The notes below the pieces were generated by a model that was not told the origin of the DNA, ran no database searches, and worked only from the letters and a program-made list of their open reading frames with translations. Positions 7,521-16,132 of a DNA stretch of 64,000 nucleotides are shown here, in pieces. Position 1 is the first letter of the stretch. Each line of letters opens with the position of its first letter. The stretch is taken from contig DIYO01000009.1 in the NCBI GenBank assembly GCA_002427755.1, positions 623,296-687,295 of the forward strand, in the 5' to 3' direction. Position numbers and translations under genes: made by a program. The stretch comes from Roseivirga sp. UBA6052. GTDB taxonomy: Bacteria > Bacteroidota > Bacteroidia > Cytophagales > Cyclobacteriaceae.

Positions 7521-7586
7521 GGCAATAATTTACAACACGATCGGGAGATTACTTTGTCCGGTTGTCCTCGCAATGACGAACACCAA

Positions 7587-9512
7587 CTACCTATCAAATC
7601 GAAGCGCTATTTCTTGTAGACTATCATTAGAACCCACCATGGTCAATACATCACCCATTCTCAAACGGGTATATCCATGTGTAATAATGGTTTGGCCTTT
7701 ACGCTTTACAGAGAGAATAATTATATCAGAAGGAAGTCTTAAATCCCTTAAAGGCAAGCCTCGAAGATCCGGGTTGAGTACCTGCACATCCATGGTATCT
7801 TGATCCTCTTGCATGCCTAAAAGAAGAGTAGCAGCTTGAGGAGAACGCACTAAATGGTCCATCAAACTTACCATGGCAGTTGAAGGATCTACTATCAAGC
7901 AGTCTAGTTTATGGAATAGCTCAAAGTTTTCACGATCATTCAATCGAACCACAATGTCTTTAGTGCCGATATGTTCATACAGCAATTCTGCAATCTTTAG
8001 ATTCTCCTTGTCTGTAAGCGTAAGTACTACGGCTTCGGCCTTTTCGATATTCAGACTCTTTAATGTCTCGATATCAAAGTCTTCTAATTGATGGATAATC
8101 AGATCTGAATATTGGTCAATCTCTATGTCTTGATTTTGTGTAAGTATTTCGGCTTCCCAACCATGTTCCTTCAACTGTCGGGCTAATGCTACAGATTGGG
8201 ATTCAAATCCAATGATGAAAGCGTCTCTTATTCCGTCAAAATGTGGGGTTGTGGCTTTAGTTCTCGCCTCACCAACCATATTAATCGCCCATTTAAACAA
8301 TGGAGGGCCTACAAACTGATTGATCACAATTACGGCAACCACAGTTGTCTGAAACTCATTACCCCAAGCCGGGAAAGCGTTCGCTACAACTGTTGCCAGA
8401 CCTAAACCTACACCAGCTTGCGTAACAAACGGCATCCACCCAATCTTCCGATACAATGGAGGATCACCCGCCAAAGTTCCGCCTATAACCGAACCAATAA
8501 TCATGGTTACGAGGCGAATACTAAACAACATGGCGGCAACACCAAGAAGCTTAACTAAAATATCTAATGAAACAGATGCGCCTGTTAAAGTGAAGAAACA
8601 GATATAAACCAATGGTCCAATCTCTTCGAGAATTGTAATGAACTCCGCTCTATATCTTGAATAATTAGTGAGCAGAAAACTCCCTATGATACAGATCAAA
8701 AGTGGTTCTAGATGTATTTTATAAGCGAAATGCTCATAGGAGTAATGCTCAACAAAGTGATTAAGGAGATATACCGAATACCCCAAACCTAGGATGAATG
8801 CTGCCTTTACATTGGCATGCATTCTAATGGATAGAATAACTGCCAAAAGCTTACCCACAACCCAACCTAAACCAAAGGAGACCAGAAGCTCTCCTAGCAA
8901 AATCGCGATGAAAGTGATCGTAAATGGCTCTCCACTTACCAATGTCTGAGAAACCGTAAAACAGATAGCAAACAACAGGATTACTAAAAAGTCCTTAACT
9001 ACGGTAACGCCCATAGCCATCTGCACAAAAGGACCCTTAGCTCTTAACTCATTGATTACCGCAATGGCAGAAGCTGGCGATCTGGCAACAAAAATGGTGG
9101 CCATCAATATGGACACTGCGATTTTGGTTGCGGCATTCATCTCCTTCATAAAGCCTATATGGTTGGCCAAAAAGAAGATTAAGAGCGCACTGAAGATAAA
9201 AGTGACGGCAAGCTGCCCAAAAGTCATCCATTTGATACTCTTGAATCGGCTGCGCATTTCTTTCACATAAAGCTCAGCGGCAGCGGCAAAAGCAATAAAA
9301 GCTAAAGAAATATCATTGATAAATTGAAGCCCGCCACTCGTCTCCTTTGGTAATAATTTGAACAAGTAAGGCCCTGAAAATAAACCAATTACCAAAAGGC
9401 CTGTAATGATAGGTAGCTTAGCTTTTTGAAAAAAAAAGGCTATTTGTTTGGCGGCCACAGCTACGATGGCAAAGCCACCCAAAAGCACTAAAGTGTTTCC
9501 TATTTGGTTCAT
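7587..9512 (-). CDS. CPA2-type cation:proton antiporter with RCK domains
   Basis: A 641-residue inner-membrane transporter. Residues 1-400 hold about 12 hydrophobic helices of the Na+/H+ exchanger fold. Residues 420-535 form a TrkA-N/RCK-like Rossmann domain and 555-641 a TrkA-C domain (LRDLRLPSDIIILSVKRKG). Proteins of this layout exchange K+ or Na+ for protons under control of a ligand bound to the RCK domain. The Rossmann glycine motif is degenerate: IIGFESQSVALA keeps only the first Gly of GxGxxG, so NAD(H) binding is doubtful. It lies 60 bp downstream of the hydrolase-OsmC gene, probably in one operon. Confidence 0.9.
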   Translation of the reverse strand: MNQIGNTLVLLGGFAIVAVAAKQIAFFFQKAKLPIITGLLVIGLFSGPYLFKLLPKETSGGLQFINDISLAFIAFAAAAELYVKEMRSRFKSIKWMTFGQLAVTFIFSALLIFFLANHIGFMKEMNAATKIAVSILMATIFVARSPASAIAVINELRAKGPFVQMAMGVTVVKDFLVILLFAICFTVSQTLVSGEPFTITFIAILLGELLVSFGLGWVVGKLLAVILSIRMHANVKAAFILGLGYSVYLLNHFVEHYSYEHFAYKIHLEPLLICIIGSFLLTNYSRYRAEFITILEEIGPLVYICFFTLTGASVSLDILVKLLGVAAMLFSIRLVTMIIGSVIGGTLAGDPPLYRKIGWMPFVTQAGVGLGLATVVANAFPAWGNEFQTTVVAVIVINQFVGPPLFKWAINMVGEARTKATTPHFDGIRDAFIIGFESQSVALARQLKEHGWEAEILTQNQDIEIDQYSDLIIHQLEDFDIETLKSLNIEKAEAVVLTLTDKENLKIAELLYEHIGTKDIVVRLNDRENFELFHKLDCLIVDPSTAMVSLMDHLVRSPQAATLLLGMQEDQDTMDVQVLNPDLRGLPLRDLRLPSDIIILSVKRKGQTIITHGYTRLRMGDVLTMVGSNDSLQEIALRFDR

Positions 9513-9572
9513 TGCAAACCTCTAAGATATCATTAATAGTGAGTTCTTCTCACTAATTCTTCAGAAGGAATA

Positions 9573-10784
9573 CTATTCTTTTAATTTGCTTCTGATCTCA
9601 ATACCATGAACAAGCGTCTTGTGGACAGGGCATTTGTCGCCAATTTCTAGAATTCTGTGTCTTTGCTGATCCGTTAAATCTCCGGTCAATTCGATCTCAC
9701 GATCTATAAACTCTATCATGCTATTCGCATCTAAGTTTTGTGCATCTGCTCCATGTCTTTTCTTCCTTGTCATATGGACTTTAACCTCATCTAGAGGTAA
9801 ACCTTTATGATTGGCATACATGCGAATGGTAATGGCTGTACATGCGCCTAATGAGGAAAGCAATAAGTCATAAGGTGTTCCACCTAAATCTGTTCCTCCG
9901 ATACTTTTGGGTTCATCGGCAATTAGGTAATGTCCGTTAGCCATAATCTCTGTCAGCAACCCTTTTTCCATTTCATTACGCACTACCACTTGGTGGTCCG
10001 TGTCAATAGGGTCAATCGTTCCGGTTGGAATATACCTCACCGCCCAAGAAGCAATTACCTCGCCTACATAGAGGGCATCTTCTTTTTTGGTTAACAAGTG
10101 ATCGGCACCATCTAAAGAAATATAGCTTTTGGGGTGGTGAGCCGCCTTGTATATTTTCTCTGCGTTAGTAATATCAACGGTATCGTCTTGAGGAGAATGA
10201 AGCACTAAAAGAGGCTTTCTTATTTGAGGGATAATGGTTGCCAGATCATTCTTTTCCAGATCTTCTATAAACTGCTTTTTAATTGTAAAAGGTCTACCTC
10301 CCAATAACACATTAGCCACTCCACTAGCATTAATCTCCTCTACAGAATCTTGAAAAAGATGTTGAACATGGGGCACATCTGCAGGAGCACCTACTGTAGA
10401 TACTGCCTCAACATAATCAAGCTGAGCAGCAGCCATAAGCACAGCCGCACCACCTAATGAATGACCAATTAGAATTTTTGGTGCTTGGTAATGATCCTTT
10501 AGATAATCTGCAGCACAAATCAAGTCTTGTACATTCCCTGAAAAATTAGAGTCGGCAAAATCACCTTCGCTTTCTCCAAGACCGGTAAAATCAAACCTTA
10601 GCACGGCAATACCCTTGGCCGTGAGGGCCCTACTGATATTGGTAACAGCCATGAGGTTCTTGGTACAGGTAAAACAATGCGCAAAAAGTGCGTAAGATTT
10701 AATCTGTTTGTCAACCGGTAATTCTAATCTAGCAGCGAGTGTTTGACCCTCTGCATTGGGGAATCGGAGCTTGATGGTTTTCAT
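9573..10784 (-). CDS. alpha/beta hydrolase - OsmC fusion protein
   Basis: A 403-residue two-domain cytoplasmic protein. Residues 1-250 are an alpha/beta hydrolase with nucleophile elbow GHSLGG (Ser109), an acid near Asp200/201 and His229 (GADHL). Residues 262-403 are an OsmC/Ohr-type thiol peroxidase domain with the two redox cysteines Cys315 (LGACTAITI) and Cys385 (DKCPVHKTL). This fusion is a known bifunctional family and probably couples an esterase with hydroperoxide reduction, but substrates are not known. Upstream by 26 bp is the NrtS-like gene, downstream the antiporter, all on the minus strand. Confidence 0.93.
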   Translation of the reverse strand: MKTIKLRFPNAEGQTLAARLELPVDKQIKSYALFAHCFTCTKNLMAVTNISRALTAKGIAVLRFDFTGLGESEGDFADSNFSGNVQDLICAADYLKDHYQAPKILIGHSLGGAAVLMAAAQLDYVEAVSTVGAPADVPHVQHLFQDSVEEINASGVANVLLGGRPFTIKKQFIEDLEKNDLATIIPQIRKPLLVLHSPQDDTVDITNAEKIYKAAHHPKSYISLDGADHLLTKKEDALYVGEVIASWAVRYIPTGTIDPIDTDHQVVVRNEMEKGLLTEIMANGHYLIADEPKSIGGTDLGGTPYDLLLSSLGACTAITIRMYANHKGLPLDEVKVHMTRKKRHGADAQNLDANSMIEFIDREIELTGDLTDQQRHRILEIGDKCPVHKTLVHGIEIRSKLKE

Positions 10785-10810
10785 AAATGTATAAGGCTAT
10801 TGTAAGCTTA

Positions 10811-11041
10811 TCAGTTCCTCAATTTAACAACTGATGTGCTGTAAAGAGAAACAAAAAAAGGAACTGTGTAGGTAATCAATAGTTTTGGCCAAACGATTTG
10901 ATCGAACTCTTGATTGATCAGGCATTCTCCTTGATTGATGCAGTTAAGGACAGTACCAACCACCAATGCCATTTTAACGGCAAGCATAATATGCTCTCGA
11001 ATCAGAATTGATTGCAGTAGCTGTTTTGTTTTAATTTTCAT
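10811..11041 (-). CDS. NrtS-like small membrane protein
   Basis: A 76-residue protein with two hydrophobic helices, about 18-36 (MLAVKMALVVGTVLNCINQ) and 52-70 (LLITYTVPFFVSLYSTSVV), joined by a short loop with a conserved-looking NQGE. The pattern (ALVVGT..N.INQGE near the first helix, then TYxVPFxVS) matches the small nitrate/nitrite transporter NrtS family. Transport of nitrate is inferred from family naming only; no nitrate assimilation genes are visible nearby. It is the first gene of the minus-strand run toward the OsmC fusion and the antiporter. Confidence 0.72.
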   Translation of the reverse strand: MKIKTKQLLQSILIREHIMLAVKMALVVGTVLNCINQGECLINQEFDQIVWPKLLITYTVPFFVSLYSTSVVKLRN

Positions 11042-11140
11042 GACCCTGAGTCAAATAAACAAGAATTAATAACTGATGGATCATTCGCAATGTCGGCTAA
11101 AACACAATTTTCTTAAGTAATCTATAAGGGTAAGGCTCTT

Positions 11141-11277
11141 TAGTATTGTTGATACAGTACTACCTAATTAAACCGCTGGTTATTAGGGTGGCCTGAAATT
11201 GAGGAAATTACTGGCAATGCATCCACAAATCCAACTGGCGATTATAGATCAAAACCCCGTTTTTTACGGGGTTTTTT
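11141..11277 (+). ncRNA. candidate small RNA upstream of hemH
   Basis: A plus-strand intrinsic terminator (11251-11277) ends a segment with no plus-strand gene. Upstream of it a TAGTATTG box (11141-11148) is one base from TAnnTTTG; a transcript from about 11155 would be about 120 nt. It would contain a hairpin at 11163-11187 (CCTAAT-TA-AACC, loop GCT, GGTT-ATTAGG) and a second weak stem-loop region before the terminator. No known RNA family is recognised. The 298-bp gap 11042-11339 holds no credible gene otherwise. Confidence 0.4.
11251..11277 (+). terminator. intrinsic terminator without an upstream plus-strand gene
   Basis: AAAACCCCGT pairs with ACGGGGTTTT (11266-11275) around five T residues, followed by a T-rich tail. 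The only gene upstream (NrtS-like) is transcribed the other way. Confidence 0.8.
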
Positions 11278-11300
11278 ATTTTTCTCAATCCTCAAACAAA

Positions 11301-11308
11301 TATCTTTG
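11301..11308 (+). promoter_or_regulatory. -7 box TATCTTTG of hemH
   Basis: Perfect TAnnTTTG match 31 bp before the hemH ATG. It gives a leader of about 25 nt and lies just after the orphan terminator, so hemH is transcribed on its own. Confidence 0.6.
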
Positions 11309-11339
11309 CAGCCTGTTTTTCAATCATATTCTATAGGAC

Positions 11340-12386
11340 ATGGGGAAAGAGAAAATTGGAGTCATCATAGTGAATCAGGGAACAACGGATAGCCCTAAAA
11401 CCTCTGATGTAAGAAAGTACTTGAGACAATTTTTAATGGATGGAAGAATCATTGACATTCCATTCATTCCAAGGTTTTTACTAGTAAATGGAATCATCGC
11501 TCCGTTTAGAGCACCTAAGTCAGCCAAAGAATATAAAAAGCTTTTTACTGAAGAAGGATCACCACTAAAGATCTATGGAGAACAAGTAACGAATCTGCTG
11601 CAAAATGCACTAGGTGAGAAGTACAAGGTGGTACTGGGTATGCGTTATCAAAGCCCCAGTATTCAAACCGCCCTTGACGAGCTTAAAGCGGCAAATGTTA
11701 AGCAGATTATTGTAATTCCTTTATTCCCGCAATATGCCTCGGCCACTACAGGTTCGGTGGCTGCCAAAGTAAATGAGATTGTAAGTAAATGGCAGATCAT
11801 TCCTTCCATTACACATATCAATCAGTTCATGGACCATCCAAAATTCGTTGAGGCTTTTGCTGAAAACGGAAGAAAAATGCTGGATGAAAAAGATTACGAC
11901 CACGTAATCTTTAGCTATCACGGGGTGCCTGAAAGACACATTAAGAAGGGCTCAGTTGGCGACCAATGTAAATTAGGTGATTGCTGTAATCACTTCCATG
12001 AACGCAATAGATACTGTTACAGAGCGCAGTGCTTCTATACCACAAGATTATTGGTGAAGGCCTTGGGACTCAAAGAAGGCGAGTACACCACAGCATTCCA
12101 GTCGAGGTTAGGTAAAGACCCGTGGGTACAGCCATACATAGACGATATCATTGAGGAGCTTCCAAAGCAAGGGGTTAAAAAAGTATTAGCCTTCTCTCCT
12201 GCCTTTATAGCGGATTGCCTTGAGACAACCCTTGAGGTTGGAGAAGAATTCAAAGAAGAGTTTGAAGAAGCAGGTGGTGAAGTTTGGGACTTGGTGCCTA
12301 GCCTTAATGCCAGTCCAATTTGGGTAGAATGCCTCGAGGACTTGGTTAAAAATGCTACCCCGCAGATTGAACCTGCTTTGACTTAA
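11340..12386 (+). CDS. hemH: ferrochelatase
   Basis: Inserts Fe2+ into protoporphyrin IX (or coproporphyrin III) in the last steps of haem synthesis. The 348-residue length is normal. The catalytic His194 is in FSYHGVPERH, and the N-terminal GVIIVNQGT and PLFPQYASATTGS are family patterns. Between residues 210 and 231 there is a cysteine-rich insert (Cys210, 215, 216, 226, 231) that could hold an Fe-S cluster, as seen in some bacterial ferrochelatases; this is inferred. It is convergent with the cysteine desulfurase gene and their 3' ends overlap by 4 bp. Confidence 0.97.
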   Translation: MGKEKIGVIIVNQGTTDSPKTSDVRKYLRQFLMDGRIIDIPFIPRFLLVNGIIAPFRAPKSAKEYKKLFTEEGSPLKIYGEQVTNLLQNALGEKYKVVLGMRYQSPSIQTALDELKAANVKQIIVIPLFPQYASATTGSVAAKVNEIVSKWQIIPSITHINQFMDHPKFVEAFAENGRKMLDEKDYDHVIFSYHGVPERHIKKGSVGDQCKLGDCCNHFHERNRYCYRAQCFYTTRLLVKALGLKEGEYTTAFQSRLGKDPWVQPYIDDIIEELPKQGVKKVLAFSPAFIADCLETTLEVGEEFKEEFEEAGGEVWDLVPSLNASPIWVECLEDLVKNATPQIEPALT

Positions 12387-13522
12387 ACCAAAGAAGGCTC
12401 TTGAATCTCTTTTAATTTCTCTATGGTGTAGTCCACCTCTTCTACGGTACTATAGCGAGAGAATGAAAAACGAATACCTTGTCTATTCGAGTCGGCTTTG
12501 ATTCCGGTTAGTACATGAGAACCCGTATTTGCCCCACTTGAACAAGCACTACCGCCTGAAGCTGAAATGCCATTGATATCTAAGTTGAACAGCAACATAT
12601 CATTGTCTTCATGAGGAGGGAAGCTCACATTCAATACGGTATATAAACTGTTTGCTGGATCGATATCTCCATTAAATTGAATGCCTGAGAATTCATTCCT
12701 AAATCTTTCGATCATTCGAGATTTCAACCCTTGCACATGCTGCTGATGTGCTTCCATATCGCGGTAAGCTATTTCCAAAGCCTTAGCTAAACCTACAATA
12801 CCATATACATTTTCAGTACCTCCTCTATGATTTCTCTCCTGGCCTCCGCCTTCAATAAACCTTCCTATAGTCTTTGTCTTACAAACTCTTAAGAAACCTA
12901 CACCTTTCGGTCCATGGAACTTATGTGCCGCACCTACTAAGAAGTGACATTTAAGGGTTTTTAAATCGTGTTTAAAATGGCCCATTGTCTGAACTGTGTC
13001 CGTATGGAAAGTAGCACCGTAAGCATCGGCCAGTTCTCCGATTCTCTCAATGTCATTGAGCGTACCAATCTCATTGTTTCCGTGCATCAATGAGATCATG
13101 GAGTTGGGGTTTTCTTTTAGCAAGGCTTCCAGTTGGTCATAATCTAGATGGCCTTTCTCGTCAAGGTTAAGGTAACTGGCTTTCACTCTACCTTCAGCAA
13201 CCAACTTCTCCACAGTGTGGCCTACAGCATGGTGCTCTATAGAAGATGTGATAATATGCTTGATACCAAATGCATCTACAGAACAACGAATAGCAGTATT
13301 ATCTGCCTCTGTACCACCAGAGGTAAAGAAAATTTCATTGGGTGCAGTATTCAACAACTGTGCAACGGTTCTTCTCGCTTGTTCAAGCTGAGACTTTACC
13401 TCTCTACCATGCCCATGTGTAGAAGACGGGTTTCCGTACATATCCAGCATAAGCGGTTTCATAACCTCGAATACTTCCGGATCTAAAGGTGTGGTTGCTG
13501 CGTTGTCGAAATAAACTTTCAT
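12383..13522 (-). CDS. cysteine desulfurase (NifS/IscS-like)
   Basis: A PLP enzyme that removes sulfur from cysteine as a protein-bound persulfide for Fe-S cluster and thio-cofactor synthesis. Visible patterns are YFDNAATTPLD at the N-terminus, FFTSGGTEADN, the PLP lysine in GAAHKFHGPKG and the catalytic cysteine in GGSACSSGA. I choose the ATG at 13522 (MKVYFDNAATTP, 379 residues) over an in-frame ATG at 13546, because the longer form overlaps the glmM stop and adds residues not found in the family. It follows glmM by 10 bp, so the two are probably co-transcribed. Confidence 0.94.
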   Translation of the reverse strand: MKVYFDNAATTPLDPEVFEVMKPLMLDMYGNPSSTHGHGREVKSQLEQARRTVAQLLNTAPNEIFFTSGGTEADNTAIRCSVDAFGIKHIITSSIEHHAVGHTVEKLVAEGRVKASYLNLDEKGHLDYDQLEALLKENPNSMISLMHGNNEIGTLNDIERIGELADAYGATFHTDTVQTMGHFKHDLKTLKCHFLVGAAHKFHGPKGVGFLRVCKTKTIGRFIEGGGQERNHRGGTENVYGIVGLAKALEIAYRDMEAHQQHVQGLKSRMIERFRNEFSGIQFNGDIDPANSLYTVLNVSFPPHEDNDMLLFNLDINGISASGGSACSSGANTGSHVLTGIKADSNRQGIRFSFSRYSTVEEVDYTIEKLKEIQEPSLV

Positions 13523-13532
13523 CCTAAAAAAT

Positions 13533-14918
13533 TTAAGGTGCCACAATTTCGCGAATATCGCTGATAATCTTATTCGCTAAGTGTTCAGCGGTAGCCTGAG
13601 ATTCAGACTCTGCATATATTCTAATGATGGGCTCCGTATTTGATTTTCTCAAATGCACCCATTCTTTGTCAAACTCTATCTTAACACCGTCAATTGTATT
13701 AACAGGCTGTTTGGCATACTTTTCTTTCATGCCTTCCAAAACTGCGTCAACATCTATATCTGGAGATAAGTCGATTTTATTTTTTGAGATATGGTAGCTC
13801 GGATAAGTAGCCTTAAGCATAGAAACTCGCTTACCGTACTTGGCCAAATGCGTTAAGAATAAAGCAATTCCTACCAAGGCATCGCGGCCATAATGCAGTT
13901 CCGGATAAATGATACCGCCATTTCCTTCTCCACCAATTACAGCATTGGTTTCCTTCATTTTGGTTACCACATTCACTTCTCCTACAGCAGCGGCTTCATA
14001 TGTACCACCATGTTTTTCCGTAACGTCTCTCAATGCTCTTGTAGAGGATAAATTAGAAACGGTATTTCCTTTTTGCTGAGATAAGATGTAGTCAGCTACC
14101 GCCACCAAAGTGTACTCTTCACCAAAAGGCACACCATCTTCGCAAATCAAAGCCAATCGGTCTACATCTGGATCCACTACAATGCCCAGATCAAAATTAC
14201 CGTTTTCCAAAACGCCTGAAATCTGACCTAGATGCTCGGGAAGTGGCTCTGGATTATGTGGGAACTGGCCATTCGGCTCACAATACAACTCCTCGACTTC
14301 TTCAACGCCTAGTGCTTTCAATAATGGCGGTAAAGAAATACCTCCCGTTGAATTAACACAGTCGATAGCAATTTTGAATTTGGCAGCTCTAATCGCCTCA
14401 ACATCTACAAGTGGCAGGTCGAGAATCGTCTGAATATGCTTTTCTATATAGGTATCATCAGAAGTTACTTTTCCTAGTTGCTTCACCTCTGCAAATTGGT
14501 AAGCATCATCGGCCGCAATAGCCAAAACCTCTTGACCATCATCACCACTAATAAATTCCCCTTTATCATTCAGGAGCTTTAGAGCATTCCATTGAACAGG
14601 GTTATGACTAGCCGTAAGAATTATACCTCCACCCGCTTCTTCAGCAGGTACAGCCATTTCTACGGTAGGAGTCGTTGAAAGTCCTAGGTCTAGTACATCA
14701 ATACCTAAACCAATAAGCGTATTTGAAACCAGATTAGAGATCATGGCCCCTGAAGGTCTAGCATCTCTACCGATTACAATTTTATTTTTTCCTGATTTTT
14801 GAAGAACCCAAGTACCAAAAGCTGCTGCAAACTTTACAGCATCGATAGGCGTCAGGCCTTCATCAACAGCACCACCAATAGTACCCCTGATTCCGGAAAT
14901 AGACTTAATAAGTGTCAA
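13533..14918 (-). CDS. glmM: phosphoglucosamine mutase (alpha-D-phosphohexomutase)
   Basis: Converts glucosamine-6-phosphate to glucosamine-1-phosphate on the way to UDP-GlcNAc for peptidoglycan and LPS. The 461-residue chain has the phosphoserine loop TASHNP (Ser104), the Mg2+-binding DPDVDR (249-254), a sugar-recognition loop GEGNGGII and the C-terminal phosphate loop RKSNTEPIIR. The family overlaps with phosphomannomutases; single-copy Bacteroidota members of this length usually act as GlmM, so the gene name carries some doubt. A TACTTTTG box lies 23 bp before its ATG. Confidence 0.88.
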   Translation of the reverse strand: MTLIKSISGIRGTIGGAVDEGLTPIDAVKFAAAFGTWVLQKSGKNKIVIGRDARPSGAMISNLVSNTLIGLGIDVLDLGLSTTPTVEMAVPAEEAGGGIILTASHNPVQWNALKLLNDKGEFISGDDGQEVLAIAADDAYQFAEVKQLGKVTSDDTYIEKHIQTILDLPLVDVEAIRAAKFKIAIDCVNSTGGISLPPLLKALGVEEVEELYCEPNGQFPHNPEPLPEHLGQISGVLENGNFDLGIVVDPDVDRLALICEDGVPFGEEYTLVAVADYILSQQKGNTVSNLSSTRALRDVTEKHGGTYEAAAVGEVNVVTKMKETNAVIGGEGNGGIIYPELHYGRDALVGIALFLTHLAKYGKRVSMLKATYPSYHISKNKIDLSPDIDVDAVLEGMKEKYAKQPVNTIDGVKIEFDKEWVHLRKSNTEPIIRIYAESESQATAEHLANKIISDIREIVAP

Positions 14919-14941
14919 AGTGTTAAAGATTTATGTGGAAG

Positions 14942-14949
14942 CAAAAGTA
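14942..14949 (-). promoter_or_regulatory. -7 box TACTTTTG of glmM
   Basis: Perfect TAnnTTTG match on the minus strand, 23 bp before the glmM ATG. It probably drives glmM and the cysteine desulfurase gene. Confidence 0.55.
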
Positions 14950-15003
14950 GAAAAATCTAGGTTAGAAAAACCTGATTTTTATATAGATACTGCTACTTTC
15001 TAA

Positions 15004-15234
15004 TTACTTGAATTGCGCTAGAACTTTGTCTACCTCATTGTCTGGATTACCACAAGATTCACCTTCCTTCATTTCCTTACCACAAAAGCCGCATTTAACG
15101 CCTTCTTTGTTTAAGAAAGGGCTCTGAGAAGCACATGTACCTTTGAATTCACCATTCTTCAATAGCAGAAGTCTTACTGACATTCCAACAAAGAATAACC
15201 CAACCAGCGCAAGTGTCAATAGTGTAGTGGTCAT
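15004..15234 (-). CDS. DUF539/NqrM-like small membrane protein
   Basis: A 76-residue protein with one N-terminal helix (residues 4-24, TLLTLALVGLFFVGMSVRLLL), a K.G.FKGTCASQS segment and a CGFCGKEMKEGESCG cysteine group. This layout resembles NqrM (DUF539), a small factor that helps deliver iron to the Na+-NQR complex, but no nqr gene is in the window and the match is by eye. It may instead be a Bacteroidota-specific metal-binding membrane protein. A TATTTTTG box (15252-15259) lies 17 bp upstream of its ATG. Confidence 0.7.
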   Translation of the reverse strand: MTTTLLTLALVGLFFVGMSVRLLLLKNGEFKGTCASQSPFLNKEGVKCGFCGKEMKEGESCGNPDNEVDKVLAQFK

Positions 15235-15251
15235 AATCGACTAATTTGATG

Positions 15252-15259
15252 CAAAAATA
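15252..15259 (-). promoter_or_regulatory. -7 box TATTTTTG of the small membrane protein gene
   Basis: Perfect TAnnTTTG match on the minus strand, 17 bp before the ATG at 15234. It lies back to back with the mazG promoter. Confidence 0.55.
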
Positions 15260-15280
15260 ACATACTTGTTGGCATAACGC

Positions 15281-15288
15281 TACCTTTG
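15281..15288 (+). promoter_or_regulatory. -7 box TACCTTTG of mazG
   Basis: Perfect TAnnTTTG match 31 bp before the mazG ATG. It should drive mazG and the overlapping ClC gene. Confidence 0.6.
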
Positions 15289-15319
15289 TGGTAGAAGTTT
15301 CTGATCCTGAAAGAATATC

Positions 15320-16132
15320 ATGATTCAACCACCAAGAGATGAACGAAGAGCGGAAAAACTGGCCGCGTTTGACAGACTACTGACCATAATGGATGAGCTA
15401 AGGCTTAACTGTCCATGGGACAAAAAGCAAACACTTGAGAGTATTCGTCATTTAACCATTGAAGAAACTTACGAATTGTCTGATGCAATTCTACAGGAAG
15501 ACCTTGAGGAGGTAAAGAAAGAGATTGGTGATTTGATGTTACATATGGTCTTCTATTCTAAGATTGCCGATGAAAAAAATGCTTTTGATGTAGCCGATGC
15601 ACTGAATGCCATTTCGGAGAAATTGATCCATAGACACCCTCATATCTATGGTGATGTTGAAGCTAATGATGAAGAAGCGGTAAAAGCGAACTGGGAAAAG
15701 ATTAAGCTTAAAGAGAAAGGAAATAAGTCGGTTCTAGGTGGGGTGCCGAATTCGTTGCCTGCATTGGTTAAAGCCGTGAGAATTCAGGACAAAGCACGTG
15801 GGGTGGGCTTCGACTGGGAAAAAAAGGAACAAGTTTGGGAAAAGGTAGAGGAAGAGATGCAAGAATTCAAAGCTGAATTCAATGTGGAATCTGACCAGCC
15901 TATTGACAAAAAACGAGCGCTAGGTGAGTTTGGAGATCTACTTTTCTCTTTAGTTAATTATTCCAGGTTTATTGATTTAGACCCAGAAGAAGCCCTAGAA
16001 AGAACTAATCTGAAGTTTATAAAGCGCTTTAAATACTTAGAAGAAGAATCTAAAAAAGACGGTAAAAGCATAGCTGATATGTCTTTAGCTGAAATGGATG
16101 AATACTGGGAGAAAGCCAAAAAGCTGAAATGA
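15320..16132 (+). CDS. mazG: nucleoside triphosphate pyrophosphohydrolase
   Basis: Hydrolyses (d)NTPs, including abnormal ones, to NMP and pyrophosphate. The 270-residue length fits the tandem-domain MazG. The first domain shows CPWDKKQTLESIRHLTIEE and the Mg2+-binding acidic helices (EETYELSDAI, EVKKEIGDLMLHMVFY); the second repeats this near residues 170-225 (WEKVEEEMQEFKAE, EFGDLLFSLVNYSRF). Its last 4 bp overlap the start of the ClC gene (ATGA), so translation is probably coupled. Confidence 0.96.
   Translation: MIQPPRDERRAEKLAAFDRLLTIMDELRLNCPWDKKQTLESIRHLTIEETYELSDAILQEDLEEVKKEIGDLMLHMVFYSKIADEKNAFDVADALNAISEKLIHRHPHIYGDVEANDEEAVKANWEKIKLKEKGNKSVLGGVPNSLPALVKAVRIQDKARGVGFDWEKKEQVWEKVEEEMQEFKAEFNVESDQPIDKKRALGEFGDLLFSLVNYSRFIDLDPEEALERTNLKFIKRFKYLEEESKKDGKSIADMSLAEMDEYWEKAKKLK

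Noticed and set aside
7555..7586. Possible tRNA-like or further REP remnant (CCTCGCAATGACGAAC)
   Set aside because: No cloverleaf can be formed, and only half of a palindrome remains, so it is not reported as a separate element.
7519..7803. Plus-strand open frame overlapping the repeat and the 3' end of the antiporter gene
   Set aside because: It begins inside a dispersed repeat and runs antisense through coding sequence, with no family features.
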